From: Paraconiothyrium sp. Pb-2020
Lineage: Eukaryota > Ascomycota > Dothideomycetes > Pleosporales > Didymosphaeriaceae
Direction: 5' to 3'
NCBI GenBank assembly: GCA_022419385.1
Contig: JAJUBI010000003.1
Coordinates: forward strand, 682,001-746,000
DNA length: 64,000 nt
Shown: positions 46,607-55,795 of the stretch, one piece after another
How the letters are laid out: every line of letters begins with the position of its first letter
Position numbering within the stretch: position 1 is the first letter of the stretch
Notes under the pieces: generated by a model
Told to the model about the DNA's origin: nothing
What the model saw: only the letters and a program-made list of their open reading frames with translations
Database searches by the model: none
Made by a program: the position numbers and the translations under genes

Positions 46607-47029
46607 ATGGCCCCACTCCCCTTCGAAACATCGCCGGCAACGGCAGAATGGGATCGCACCATCACGCATGAAGACTACGCCAAGATGCTGCAAGGCTATA
46701 GACCGCAACAAATGGAGGACAAGTGTACCGTCGTAGCTGACGCGCCTGAAGATGCGCAAGGCAACACTATCCTCCACGTCTACTTTGGCTGGAAACCTCG
46801 GGAGGAAATCTCGCTCGAAATCGCCACCGGCGACCCTAACAAAACCGACGCTAAGGACTGGGCCACAATCGTCAAGATATCGTGGAAAGTAGAGCATCCG
46901 GGTGGGTTAACAACCTCTGAAGAAGAGGCTAAGACGACGGCTATCAATTTATGCAACAACTTGTTAGGTTGCGCATTAGAAGAGGAGGACGGGAGCGGGA
47001 GCGAGGACGAAGAAAAAGACGAGGACTAA
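46607..47029 (+). CDS. small acidic conserved-looking protein, unrecognised
   Basis: A 140-residue intronless frame with a good start context (ACAATGG). The first 120 residues look like a compact alpha/beta fold (WDRTITHEDYAKML; ILHVYFGWKPREEISLEI; DWATIVKISWKVE). The tail from about 122 is almost entirely Asp/Glu (EEEDGSGSEDEEKDED), common in histone- or ribosome-associated proteins. No signal peptide or TM. Codon use and composition are like the neighbours. I do not recognise the family; likely cytosolic or nuclear. Confidence 0.6.
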   Translation: MAPLPFETSPATAEWDRTITHEDYAKMLQGYRPQQMEDKCTVVADAPEDAQGNTILHVYFGWKPREEISLEIATGDPNKTDAKDWATIVKISWKVEHPGGLTTSEEEAKTTAINLCNNLLGCALEEEDGSGSEDEEKDED

Positions 47030-47493
47030 TGATTGCGGATGTTGCATGGATATCTCACGGAAGGAAACCGCATGGCTTGCACATAGCGCGCTATCCACTC
47101 CACATGGACAGTCGCACAGATGACGATGACGATTATAATGCAAAGGTTGACATTCTGCTCGATGAAGCCGTGCAGGGATGTGCGCGACTCGTTCGTGATA
47201 CTGTAGCACGTTTTGATCCGCTTTGCTTTCACATTTACCTATGTGCTATACCGAAAAACATCGAAAATGACGGAACATTCCTGCACGCTGTAATGGAGAT
47301 TGGTGCCCGTTTGTGAAAAGCACCGATAGTTATGTAATCGATGAATGGAGTGATTGGCAGTGAAAGACGACTCAACAGGGTGAGCATTGGGAATGTTTGG
47401 TGCGTAACACATCCGTTTCACTTTCCGCTATGAATCTGCGAGTGCAACAATGTCAGTCTAGCTCATATCGCCAGAAACACGCCACGATGTAGA

Positions 47494-47595
47494 CTAACAT
47501 TTGCTAGACTTGCCTCCCTTGGTCTTACCGGTCGTTGTCTTAACAAAGAGTGTCTCGCCAAGGGTCATGCCTTTAGTCTTGGTGGCGAGAGCCTT
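47494..47595 (-). pseudogene. possible isolated 3' exon, unrecognised
   Basis: After an acceptor-like GACGACTAG on the minus strand, 33 codons read KALATKTKGMTLGETLFVKT and a Lys/Gly/Thr-rich end before TAG. The composition looks coding (basic C-terminus), but no upstream exon could be joined and no family is recognised. Confidence 0.22.
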
Positions 47596-47702
47596 CTAGT
47601 CGTCAGCTCAACTAAGGGCTTTGGTATGCCTTGGTAGAAATTTATACAGATATATGCGAATCCAAAGCGAATCCTCTGCGCGATTTTTGATTTTTGATTT
47701 TT

Positions 47703-47755
47703 GCCTACTTGCCTGTAGTAGTCCGCCCTAGTTGGGCCATTACAGGCAAGTAGGC
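47703..47755. repeat. inverted repeat / hairpin
   Basis: GCCTACTTGCCTGTA (47703-47717) is perfectly complementary to 47741-47755, with a 23-nt loop. Pairing extends outward through TTTGATTTTT-like flanks with one bulge, about 25 bp in all. The loop contains a smaller GCCC...GGGC pair. It could be a miniature element remnant or RNA hairpin. Confidence 0.75.
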
Positions 47756-48906
47756 CAAAATCAAAGATTTCTAGCGTTTCACACCGAGTGGTCGACGCAT
47801 CAAATTTGTCGTGGAATGCCGATAGATAGGGAGATCGATTGGGCTGAAGCAAAATACTGACTGGGATAAGAAGAATCATATGCTCAGATTTCGAAATATG
47901 TTGCGGAGGGTAACTATAGGTAGCTTTCATAAGAGGGCCGCCGAGGTGCCTTTTCCCCCAAATGTCTATACACCTTACTATTCGCCTCGTAAATTGTACG
48001 CCCTAGGTATACTACATGAGAGCATACGGTTTCTTGACTTGCTCCTAGTGAACCGAAGTCCCGGAGTCGGCTTTTCAGTACCCGCATCTAGCATCTCGAG
48101 TCTTACGATGTTGAAGCGATTGAGACATACTTCTGAATGCGGTCGAATGCAGATGTACTTTTGATTTGGCGCAAACAAATTGTACCTTGGAACCTGACAC
48201 CTACGGTATATGGAGCATGTGTATTGTGTTGAACAACACTACCTAGGTACTATGAGACAGTGGAGGACTAGCTGGGCAGGTATAAACTCTAGTCAAATTG
48301 AGGGTGACGAAGTCGCAACAATACGCAAAACAAACGACCTATCTATAAGATTGTGCCCGTCAGTGTCAAAAGAGGCGGACAGGACAGATTGACTTTCTGC
48401 CACTAGTCCCTTTTCGGCAAGGGTCCTGGATTGCGGCTCAGATTAGCGAGGAACCCCACGTGGCGGTGGCGGCACCAAAATTCTCTCCACCCAAGATTTC
48501 CATCGTGAAAGCCGAGAGTATGGGCAAAGCAGCGATGGCTCCTTCGTCTGGCGGGACCTGTAGCTTGTATGAAATGGTGTTCATGATCGGTGCTAATATG
48601 ACTGTGTCGCGACCGCATCCTTCGAGCCAGTGCCGACGCCGCCCGTTTGCACGTTGGCTGGATGACAGGCGGTGAAAAAAATCATTTCCTAGCGACGATG
48701 CCCGAGGCTAGACTGCCTCTTTTAATCCTTCGCTTGCCTTATCGTCATTTCTTATCTTCCCCAGCTTTCTTCCATCCTTACACTCCACGTCCACTCCACA
48801 TTCCTTCATTTCTTTCGTATCTTTACTTTGTTCGTCTTTGGGCATTGCTTCCTCGGAGTATTGTATAGCAGATCTCGTAGTCTTCCTTTAGTCGAGATAA
48901 GGTCCG

Positions 48907-50058
48907 ATGAGCATTCTCACTTGCTGCGTGCCGCCATCCAGCAGCCTTCCTCCGGTTCGCTCTCTACGTATTGCATCCGAGGACACTATTACCACAGCGC
49001 TACACAGTCTCCAAGCGCTCTACTGCCCGCTTCGATTACCGGTCACCCTACCGAAGGAAAAAGAAGCATCATCTGCACCTGCCGATTCCGGTTATGTCTC
49101 CGAAGACGAAAATGAGGTAGCACCACGGCAGCGCCGCTACTCCACCACTGAAGATGCTTTCGCCGCTCTTCGCGCCGATGTTTACGAAAAGGACTTCACG
49201 GTGCGCTGGCTCACTAGCTTGATAGCGCGCGCATTAGAGCTACCTTTCGGAACCGAGGAGGCAAGAGAGAAAGCCGTGGACGACGCTGCATTCATCCTCT
49301 CGTCGTTCAGCGACTCGCCCACCAACGAAGAAGACGAGGCCCTTACGCGTGACTTCTCTTTTCCCACATCTCGCGCAACAGATATCACTATCCAGATCAA
49401 CGATGCGCCCTTGACAGGCGCCGATCATACTGACGTCGGATTGCAAAGCTGGGGCGCTAGCATCGTCTTCTCGGGCTTGATGTGCGAGGCTCCCGAACGC
49501 TTTGATCTGCATCTTGTCCCCGAAAACGCGAGTATCATCGAGCTGGGTGCAGGAACAGGCCTTATCAGCTTGACGTTGGGGAAATTGCTACCTTCCATGG
49601 GGAAGAAAGCGCAAATCCTGGCGACCGATTACCACAACGCTGTCCTGGAGAATTCGCGCACCAATATCGCCACGAACTTTGGCTCTGAAAATGCGCCTGT
49701 GAATGCGATGCTACTCGACTGGTCGACTCCACCACAGGCATTAGCTGCATCCGCTTCGATGCTTTTTGCAGCAGACGTAGTGTATGCTCCGGAACACGCG
49801 GCGTGGTTGAGGGATTGCGCTGCGCATCTTTTGGCTCCCGAAGGAACTTTCTGGTTAGTGGTGACGGTGCGAAGTCACGGAAAGTTCGACGGCATTCCGG
49901 ATACGGCGGAGACCGCGTTCGAAGACTTTGAAAGTACGAGAAATAATGGAAAAGTGTTGAGGATAGTGAGGAAAGAGATGCTTAGTAAAAAGAGAGGTGT
50001 GGGTAGAGGTGATGAGAACGGGTATATGTTGTTCAGAATCGGTTGGGTAGATGCTTGA
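48907..50058 (+). CDS. lysine/protein N-methyltransferase, METTL21/FAM86-like
   Basis: Intronless, 383 residues. The N-terminal helical part (1-150) precedes a seven-beta-strand SAM methyltransferase: LQSWGASIVFSGLM (pre-motif), motif I IELGAGTGLISLTLG (about 211-225), post-I LATDYHNAVLENSRTNI, and LFAADVVYAPEHA, the D-V-Y type post-motif II of the Methyltransf_16 group. Family members methylate lysines on translation factors and chaperones; FAM86 acts on eEF2. The N-terminal extension with SLIARALELPF is like FAM86, but which protein is modified here cannot be read from sequence. Convergent with the GH31 gene, 199 bp between stops. Confidence 0.85.
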   Translation: MSILTCCVPPSSSLPPVRSLRIASEDTITTALHSLQALYCPLRLPVTLPKEKEASSAPADSGYVSEDENEVAPRQRRYSTTEDAFAALRADVYEKDFTVRWLTSLIARALELPFGTEEAREKAVDDAAFILSSFSDSPTNEEDEALTRDFSFPTSRATDITIQINDAPLTGADHTDVGLQSWGASIVFSGLMCEAPERFDLHLVPENASIIELGAGTGLISLTLGKLLPSMGKKAQILATDYHNAVLENSRTNIATNFGSENAPVNAMLLDWSTPPQALAASASMLFAADVVYAPEHAAWLRDCAAHLLAPEGTFWLVVTVRSHGKFDGIPDTAETAFEDFESTRNNGKVLRIVRKEMLSKKRGVGRGDENGYMLFRIGWVDA

Positions 50059-50257
50059 TTCGCCGAGCAGAAGTTTCGTTGTTCAAAAAGATACCCTAGA
50101 TGTTGATGCTACAGGCTTATAGATATAGAGACGCACGTGCATACGATCATAGAGAGAGAGATATTCATTAACTTTGCAGCAACGTGAATGTTCCTCATTT
50201 ACTATACGGCTGATGAGTCCCTCTCATTCTTCTCACTTCTCACTATGTATTGCACCC

Positions 50258-52234
50258 TCACTGCCGCACAAACACCGGCATTCTTTGAAGCGGGCACTCG
50301 ACTTCCACTGTCTGGCCGCCATCCCACGTCTTCTCCCCCCAGTAGTCCCTCCACTCGGTGCCTTTCGGAAGATAAACCTGCAAAGTCTTTTTCCCCGCCG
50401 CGAGTACCGGACTCACTAGGTACCTATCTCCATACATATACGCCTCTTCAATCTCCCAACACTTCTCGTCATCCGGGAACATATAGAACAACGTCCTTAT
50501 CACTGGACTTCCCTTCTCGCTAGCCTCCTTCATCAACTGTCTGGTGTACTCCCTAAGCCCCTCTCTTATACCCAGATACCTCCTACATATTTCATAAACT
50601 TCTTCGCCATAGCTCCACACTTCATTCGGCGCGCCAGACCTACATGCTGCCCCGCCCGTCGTCCCGTGCTGCGGCTGTCTCGGCTCCCGGTCCCCATGTA
50701 GTCGCATAACTGGACAAAAGGTTCCCCACTGAAACCATCGCACAAACAGTTCTCGGAACGCTTCATCCCGCGGATCGCCGCCGTGGAATCCGCCGATGTC
50801 TGTCGTCCACCATGGCATCCCGCTGAGCCCCATGTTCAATCCTGCGGCTAGCTGGCTCCGCAGACTATCCCACGAGGAAGCAATATCCCCGCTCCAGACG
50901 AGGGCGCCGTACTTCTGGCTGCCGGCCCAGGCGCAGCGGAGGAGGTTCACGATCTGCTTTTGGCCAGCGGCACTTTGACCTTCGTAGAAGGTGCGTGCGT
51001 ATTCAAGGGGGTAGGTATTTCCGATAGCGATATTGGAACCTGCATGGTATCGGTAATTATCAAAGTCGTAGACCCGGTACTCAGGCTCGGCTTCGTCCAG
51101 CCAGAAGACTTTGATGCCTTTATCGAAGTAGTTCTGCTTTGCCTTACCCCAGACATACGCCCGGGAACCAGGGTTCGTTGGGTCAAAGTGCACCGTGTTG
51201 CCCTGGAACGTCATTGCGATGCGCACGCCGCGCTCGGTGCGAATAAGGTAGCCTTTCTCCACCATCTCATCGAAGTTCTCGGACCGCCGGTCCACAGTCG
51301 GCCATACCGACACCATAAGCTCTATTCCCAGCTCTTGGAGCTCTTTGATCATAGCGTCTGGATCAGGCCAGTACGTTTCGTCGAACTTCCAGTCTCCCTG
51401 CTTCGGCCAATGGAAAAAGTCAATGACGATGAGATCAATAGGAAGCTCCCGTCGTTTGTATTCCCGCGCTACTTCAAGAAGCTCCTCCTGCGTTTGGTAC
51501 CGGAGCTTGCACTGCCAGAAGCCTAATCCATACTCTGGCATCATGGGCACTTTGCCTGTCGCGTTTGCATAACTTTCGACGATCTGAGCAGGTGTGTCGC
51601 CAGCTACAACCCAATAGTCCAGCGCCTTTGTTGACAGCGCTTCGAAACTCATGACGTTCTTTCCGATTATTGCTTTTCCGATACTGGGGTTGTTCCACAG
51701 AAAACCATACCCTCTTGATGAAACTGCGAACGGCACGCTAGCCTGAGAATTGCGGTGAGCGAGCTCAAGTTGCGTGCCCTTGATGTCGAGGTAGGGTTGC
51801 TGGTACTGTCCCATACCGTAGATTTTCTCCTTTGGATCTAGACTTTCGAATCTAGCAGTCAATTGATAATCGCCGCCCGTGATGGGCTTGAACTCGCGAG
51901 CTTCGATTTCGAGCGCTGAGGTTTTGGGATCTCTCACATCACGGCGGTGACGGGCAAACTCCTCGAGCAGCAGCTTGCCTGCAGCATTGTGGATCGTAAG
52001 TTTCCCGCGCTTGGTGATAGCGGCTTTGATGGTGCCGTTGACAAGTGAGGCGGAATCGTCGCTGATGTCAATTGTGGGTGACGTTTTCGCGGGTTCGAGC
52101 AATGCCCAGCTGTCTGATGGCATGGTGCTCATCTTCGTTGCTCGGATGCGGAGGGCGTTAGCCCCCCATGGCTCCACCCATAGTTGCTCGGAATCGAAGG
52201 AGAATATCAGGCGGTTATTGTCTTGGGTAAACAT
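50258..52234 (-). CDS. glycoside hydrolase family 31, alpha-xylosidase/alpha-glucosidase-like
   Basis: Intronless, 658 residues, without a signal peptide, so probably cytosolic. An N-terminal beta-sandwich (GMGQYQQPYLDIKG; YGFLWNNPSIGKAIIG) precedes the (beta/alpha)8 barrel starting MPEYGLGFWQCKLRYQTQEE. The GH31 nucleophile is the Asp of VFWLDEAEPE (about 380), and the acid/base Asp lies in VWSGDIASSWDSLR (about 450). RLHGDREPRQP and YMYGDRYLVSPVL follow. GFWQ.K.RY and WLDEAEPE are shared with bacterial alpha-xylosidases (YicI-like). Likely reaction: release of alpha-linked xylose or glucose from imported oligosaccharides. Its start is 498 bp from the divergent hydrolase at 52733. Confidence 0.92.
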   Translation of the reverse strand: MFTQDNNRLIFSFDSEQLWVEPWGANALRIRATKMSTMPSDSWALLEPAKTSPTIDISDDSASLVNGTIKAAITKRGKLTIHNAAGKLLLEEFARHRRDVRDPKTSALEIEAREFKPITGGDYQLTARFESLDPKEKIYGMGQYQQPYLDIKGTQLELAHRNSQASVPFAVSSRGYGFLWNNPSIGKAIIGKNVMSFEALSTKALDYWVVAGDTPAQIVESYANATGKVPMMPEYGLGFWQCKLRYQTQEELLEVAREYKRRELPIDLIVIDFFHWPKQGDWKFDETYWPDPDAMIKELQELGIELMVSVWPTVDRRSENFDEMVEKGYLIRTERGVRIAMTFQGNTVHFDPTNPGSRAYVWGKAKQNYFDKGIKVFWLDEAEPEYRVYDFDNYRYHAGSNIAIGNTYPLEYARTFYEGQSAAGQKQIVNLLRCAWAGSQKYGALVWSGDIASSWDSLRSQLAAGLNMGLSGMPWWTTDIGGFHGGDPRDEAFRELFVRWFQWGTFCPVMRLHGDREPRQPQHGTTGGAACRSGAPNEVWSYGEEVYEICRRYLGIREGLREYTRQLMKEASEKGSPVIRTLFYMFPDDEKCWEIEEAYMYGDRYLVSPVLAAGKKTLQVYLPKGTEWRDYWGEKTWDGGQTVEVECPLQRMPVFVRQ

Positions 52235-52732
52235 TTCTACTCAAAAACAAAGGCGTGGAGTTGCTGCGCAGAGAGACGTACAAGTGCAGTGTCTTCTTCT
52301 TTGACACAGTACGATATACATAGGAAGTCGTCTTGTACACACCGTGCACAGCGAATCACATCAATTCTGTCTTCTGAGGCCCCCACTGAGGGGATGCCAA
52401 CTGTCAGTGCGGGGTCATTATTCCCTCCAATGGATGCTCAACTCCGAATGCACGTTGAGCAAGCTTGACAGAGGCATCTTCAATGACGTAAAGACCTCTC
52501 TGAGACGCGAAAAGGGACTCGAGCGACGGAAATAATTGTTAAAGATGGCGGTGCGATGATTGTCGAAGTAACGTAGAAAGGAATCTCTCCGTCGGGCTTT
52601 CCGACATCGACCCCGCTGCCGTTTGCCGATAGCGGAAAGGTCCACACATTGCATCATTACATTTGCACAGACTTCTACATCCTTATCTCCATGCATCAAG
52701 TGGTCACAGAAACTTGAAGGCACACATTCAAC
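52235..52732. promoter_or_regulatory. divergent promoter, GH31 / alpha-beta hydrolase
   Basis: 498 bp between outward-facing starts. No TATA box or recognisable operator was found. Confidence 0.35.
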
Positions 52733-53713
52733 ATGTCCACCCAAAGAGAGTCCAAGGAACCCCAAACCCAATACTACACCATTTCCAACTTTAAATTTGA
52801 AAATGGCGACACGCTTCCAGAGGTCAAGCTAGCCTACCAAATCATCAACCCGCAAAAAACGAAGGTGGCCGTCGTAAACACCTGTTTCAAAGGCCGCCTG
52901 AGTACAACACTCACCCACTCACGAGGCGCCTTCAAGGATCACAAGATCATTCTGATCGCGCTACTCGGAAACGGTGAATCTACCAGCCCATCCAACACCC
53001 AGGACTTCCCAAAGACACTCGAATACATGGATTGCGTGAGAGCAGAATACAAGCTTCTCAATGAAGAGTTAAAGATTCAGTCTGTAGACGCTATGCTAGG
53101 CTTCTCCATGGGCGGCCAGATTACCTATCATTGGATTACAATGTACCCTGACTTTGTGCGCAAAGCTGTCATCGTGTGCTCATCCGCGCGGACGAGTCAA
53201 CACAATTTCCAGTTCCTTGAAGGTCCAAGAGCTGCGCTTGAAAATGCTAAAGACGAGGAAAGTGGGAAATACGCGTTCGGCAAAGCGTACTCGGCGTGGT
53301 TGACAAGCGCCGAATGGTTCGACGATGAGCTCTACAGAAACATGGGTGCACAGAGTCTCGCTGCTTGGGACAAGAACGTCATGGATGGCTACAAGGACTG
53401 GAGCGGTAAGGACTTGCTTGCAATGTTGGGTATGTGGCAACGTGGAGACATTACACGGTGCGTGCCAGAAGCGAAAGGCGACCTAGGAAAAGCACTACAA
53501 ACGATCCAAGCGCACGTCTTGTTGATGCCATGCGAGACTGATCAGTATTTCCGGCCGTATGTCAACAACCGAGAACAGGAGAGACTAAAAAACGCCACCG
53601 TCGCCGTGGTTCCTAGCATATGGGGCCACATCGTGGGGGGTGATGCAGACAAGGATGCTACTCGATGGATGGACGACAAGATTCAGGCCTTCTTGCAATT
53701 AGAGGACTACTAG
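52733..53713 (+). CDS. alpha/beta hydrolase, homoserine O-acetyltransferase-like
   Basis: Intronless, 326 residues. The N-terminal strands YTISNFKFENGDTLPEVKLAYQ match the start of the homoserine/serine acetyltransferase (MET2/MetX) group, followed by IILIALLGNGESTSPSN (oxyanion region). The nucleophile elbow is GFSMGGQ (Ser about 125), the acid is Asp in PCETDQYF (about 270) and the base is His in IWGHIVGG (about 299), giving a complete triad. It is shorter than true MET2 (about 480) and lacks its lid insertion, so it may be a hydrolase or an acyltransferase of specialised metabolism rather than the methionine enzyme. The stop is 140 bp from the convergent proline racemase-like gene. Confidence 0.82.
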   Translation: MSTQRESKEPQTQYYTISNFKFENGDTLPEVKLAYQIINPQKTKVAVVNTCFKGRLSTTLTHSRGAFKDHKIILIALLGNGESTSPSNTQDFPKTLEYMDCVRAEYKLLNEELKIQSVDAMLGFSMGGQITYHWITMYPDFVRKAVIVCSSARTSQHNFQFLEGPRAALENAKDEESGKYAFGKAYSAWLTSAEWFDDELYRNMGAQSLAAWDKNVMDGYKDWSGKDLLAMLGMWQRGDITRCVPEAKGDLGKALQTIQAHVLLMPCETDQYFRPYVNNREQERLKNATVAVVPSIWGHIVGGDADKDATRWMDDKIQAFLQLEDY

Positions 53714-53853
53714 TTGAGTGAATGCTGAAGAGCTGAAGGCGCAGCCAAGACTCCTTGCACATATCATACGGATTAAAATGGAGCTCTCATAGTGTTCTGA
53801 TAGATTTGGCTGGGTTTCGAGCGGACGTCTGACCATTCTCATCGCATTTCAAC

Positions 53854-54915
53854 CTACATTTTCTCGCAAATCTCTGTATCGTTCACGAGCCACTGATCCC
53901 CGACCCTGAAACCGTGTGGGAAAGGATCCGTTGAATCCAGAACAGACGTCCTGTGGCCTGTAATCCATGCCCTGCCTCTGACCCTGGGAAGAATAGCATC
54001 ATACTTGCCAACCTTGGTCGTCCCTCGAATTTCGCATACAAATTCCGTCCCAATGATACTCCGATGCTTGAAAGTTTCTCCCTCCTTCAATTCCCCTCTC
54101 GCATGTAAAACCGCCATTCGAGCTGATGTACCCGTGCCACATGGGCTCCTATCGAACCTTCCAGGTGATACAACAACCGTGTTCTTCGCAGTCTTGATCC
54201 CATTTGCTTCAGCCTGCAACAATTCGGTCCACTCCAAAACGGTTACGCCACGGATATCGAGGTTTTCCGGATGTACAGGCTCGATGGACTTGACCACCGC
54301 ACTTTTGATCAGTTCTCCGATGCGCACTAAATCCGGTCCATGCCGATGCTCGATCGCCAAACCAACAGAAGCTGCATCTACAAGAACGTAGTGCATGCCT
54401 CCCCACGCGACGTCCACCGACACAACACCCAATCCAGGAACATCGACTTTATGATCCAACGCGTAGACATAGGCGGGAACGTTATCAAACGCCACGTTTT
54501 TGACCTTGCCATTCTCGCACTCTGCCGTGATCCCGATCAATCCTGCAGGAACTTCTAGCGTCAGCTCTGTGACAGGCTCCTTCATTGGTAGCATGCCGGT
54601 TTCCAGTAGTACAGTAGTAGTGCAGATTGTGTTCGCGCCAGACATGGGTGGATACTCGTCGCTCTCCAGAGTGAGGAATGCCGCTTCCGCCTGTGGGTTG
54701 CAGGGTGCGAGAATGAGGTTCATACACTGTGCGGATCGACCTCGAGGTTCCTGCATGAGAAGGAGGCGGGTGGAGTCGGCCTGGTCGCGGAAGTAGCACA
54801 GCTTCTCATACATTGTCTTGCAGTGGACGGGATCAAGGACACCGCCGATGATGACATCGCCTACTTCGCCTTCCGCGTGTACGCCCACGATAGAGATCGT
54901 CCGGATGTTTGGCAT
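53854..54915 (-). CDS. proline racemase-family enzyme (hydroxyproline epimerase or dehydratase)
   Basis: Intronless, 353 residues. Family landmarks: HAEGEVGDVIIGG, the first active-site loop MSGANTIC (about 91-98), VDVAWGGMHYVLVD, and the second active-site loop FDRSPCGTGTSARM (Cys about 259). In classical racemases the first loop is MCGH with a catalytic Cys; here that position is Ser (about 92), while the second Cys is kept. Ser/Cys pairs are known in some 4-hydroxyproline or proline epimerases, Cys/Thr pairs in trans-3-hydroxyproline dehydratase. So a role in hydroxyproline or D-amino acid catabolism is likely, with the exact reaction open. Confidence 0.88.
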   Translation of the reverse strand: MPNIRTISIVGVHAEGEVGDVIIGGVLDPVHCKTMYEKLCYFRDQADSTRLLLMQEPRGRSAQCMNLILAPCNPQAEAAFLTLESDEYPPMSGANTICTTTVLLETGMLPMKEPVTELTLEVPAGLIGITAECENGKVKNVAFDNVPAYVYALDHKVDVPGLGVVSVDVAWGGMHYVLVDAASVGLAIEHRHGPDLVRIGELIKSAVVKSIEPVHPENLDIRGVTVLEWTELLQAEANGIKTAKNTVVVSPGRFDRSPCGTGTSARMAVLHARGELKEGETFKHRSIIGTEFVCEIRGTTKVGKYDAILPRVRGRAWITGHRTSVLDSTDPFPHGFRVGDQWLVNDTEICEKM

Positions 54916-55107
54916 GATGGGTAAATTGGATCTCGGGCTGACATGTGTTCAGAAAAGCGATAATCGATCTCCCTATTGGATTGTGTATGGTACGTAGAAG
55001 AAGCTGGGTACAGTTTCTAGATCTTGTAAAGGCTTTCGTGTCTTGAGACGTGACTTATATACTGTGGGTAGGGATTCTAGTAGTTAAGCACTACAAGTAA
55101 CGACCGG

Positions 55108-55475
55108 TTATCTCAAGCCGAGATCTGATATGCATGTATACCCGGAAGAGTGAACCGTGAACTCTTCAAACTTTTCCTCCGTGGCGTTGAGCAGGGAGAA
55201 ATCACCCCCTGTAGCTGCATTGTTCGTAATGATGTCGACCTTTGACCACTTCTCTAGTGCTGCTTCCACAATAACTGCTGGGGCGGAGCGGTCTGTGGTT
55301 GCTGCGTGCACAGCGACACTGTAGATGCCATGTTTCTCAATTTCCGAGCACACTCTCCGAGATTTAGCCTCAGAGCTAACGTAGGTATGAGGATATTGGC
55401 ACACTTAGATGCAAGATCTAGAGCGATGGTTTTTCCCTATCCCCGTCGATCCACCAGTGACAATAGGTTCTTATT
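55108..55475 (-). pseudogene. short-chain dehydrogenase pseudogene
   Basis: Three pieces of one SDR are spread over three frames. PIVTGGSTGIGK (cofactor loop) is at about 55470-55435, TIALDLASKCANIL follows after one extra A in a run of five, and TYVSSEAKSRR onward is in the third frame. The last piece contains VDIITNNAATGG (usual NNAG-type motif) and ends at 55108 before the catalytic Ser-Tyr-Lys region. Two indels and the 3' truncation make it a clear pseudogene. It is unrelated in detail to the SDR fragment at 4403. Confidence 0.65.
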
Positions 55476-55795
55476 CTTAAGTGGTTAAGACATGGTCACA
55501 CACTTACCGCACCTGTACTACTTTAAGATAGGTGATGATAAATCGTTTAACAAAATTGCGAGGATGCTGAAGTTGCCCATGTTATGCATAGCGAGTGCAG
55601 TGCAGGTAGGACGTATCGGAGGAGCATCCGATGGTTGGTACCCCGCACAAGCCCGCTATCGGAAGACGGTTCCGATCACGTGAGGTACCTTGGTCCCATG
55701 GATAACTCACCTTGCACGTTCAACGACACAAAAGTGGAGATTGTGACCCGGTGTACTCGGAAAGTCTTCACCTACATTACACCCGGTGCATCGGA
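55476..55795. other. intergenic
   Basis: 0.32 kb between the SDR pseudogene and the Zn2Cys6 gene; no feature seen. Confidence 0.4.

Larger units (their letters stand above)
47030..48906. other. intergenic, 1.9 kb, with hairpin and a possible exon relic
   Basis: No complete gene. Holds a 15-bp perfect inverted repeat (47703-47755), a possible last-exon relic (47494-47595), CCTAGGTA at 48002-48009 and TACCTAGGTA at 48240-48249. C/T-rich DNA at 48710-48850 precedes the methyltransferase gene. Confidence 0.45.

Noticed and set aside
50960..51526. 188-codon plus-strand frame
   Set aside because: Antisense of the GH31 catalytic region, which has both active-site aspartates.
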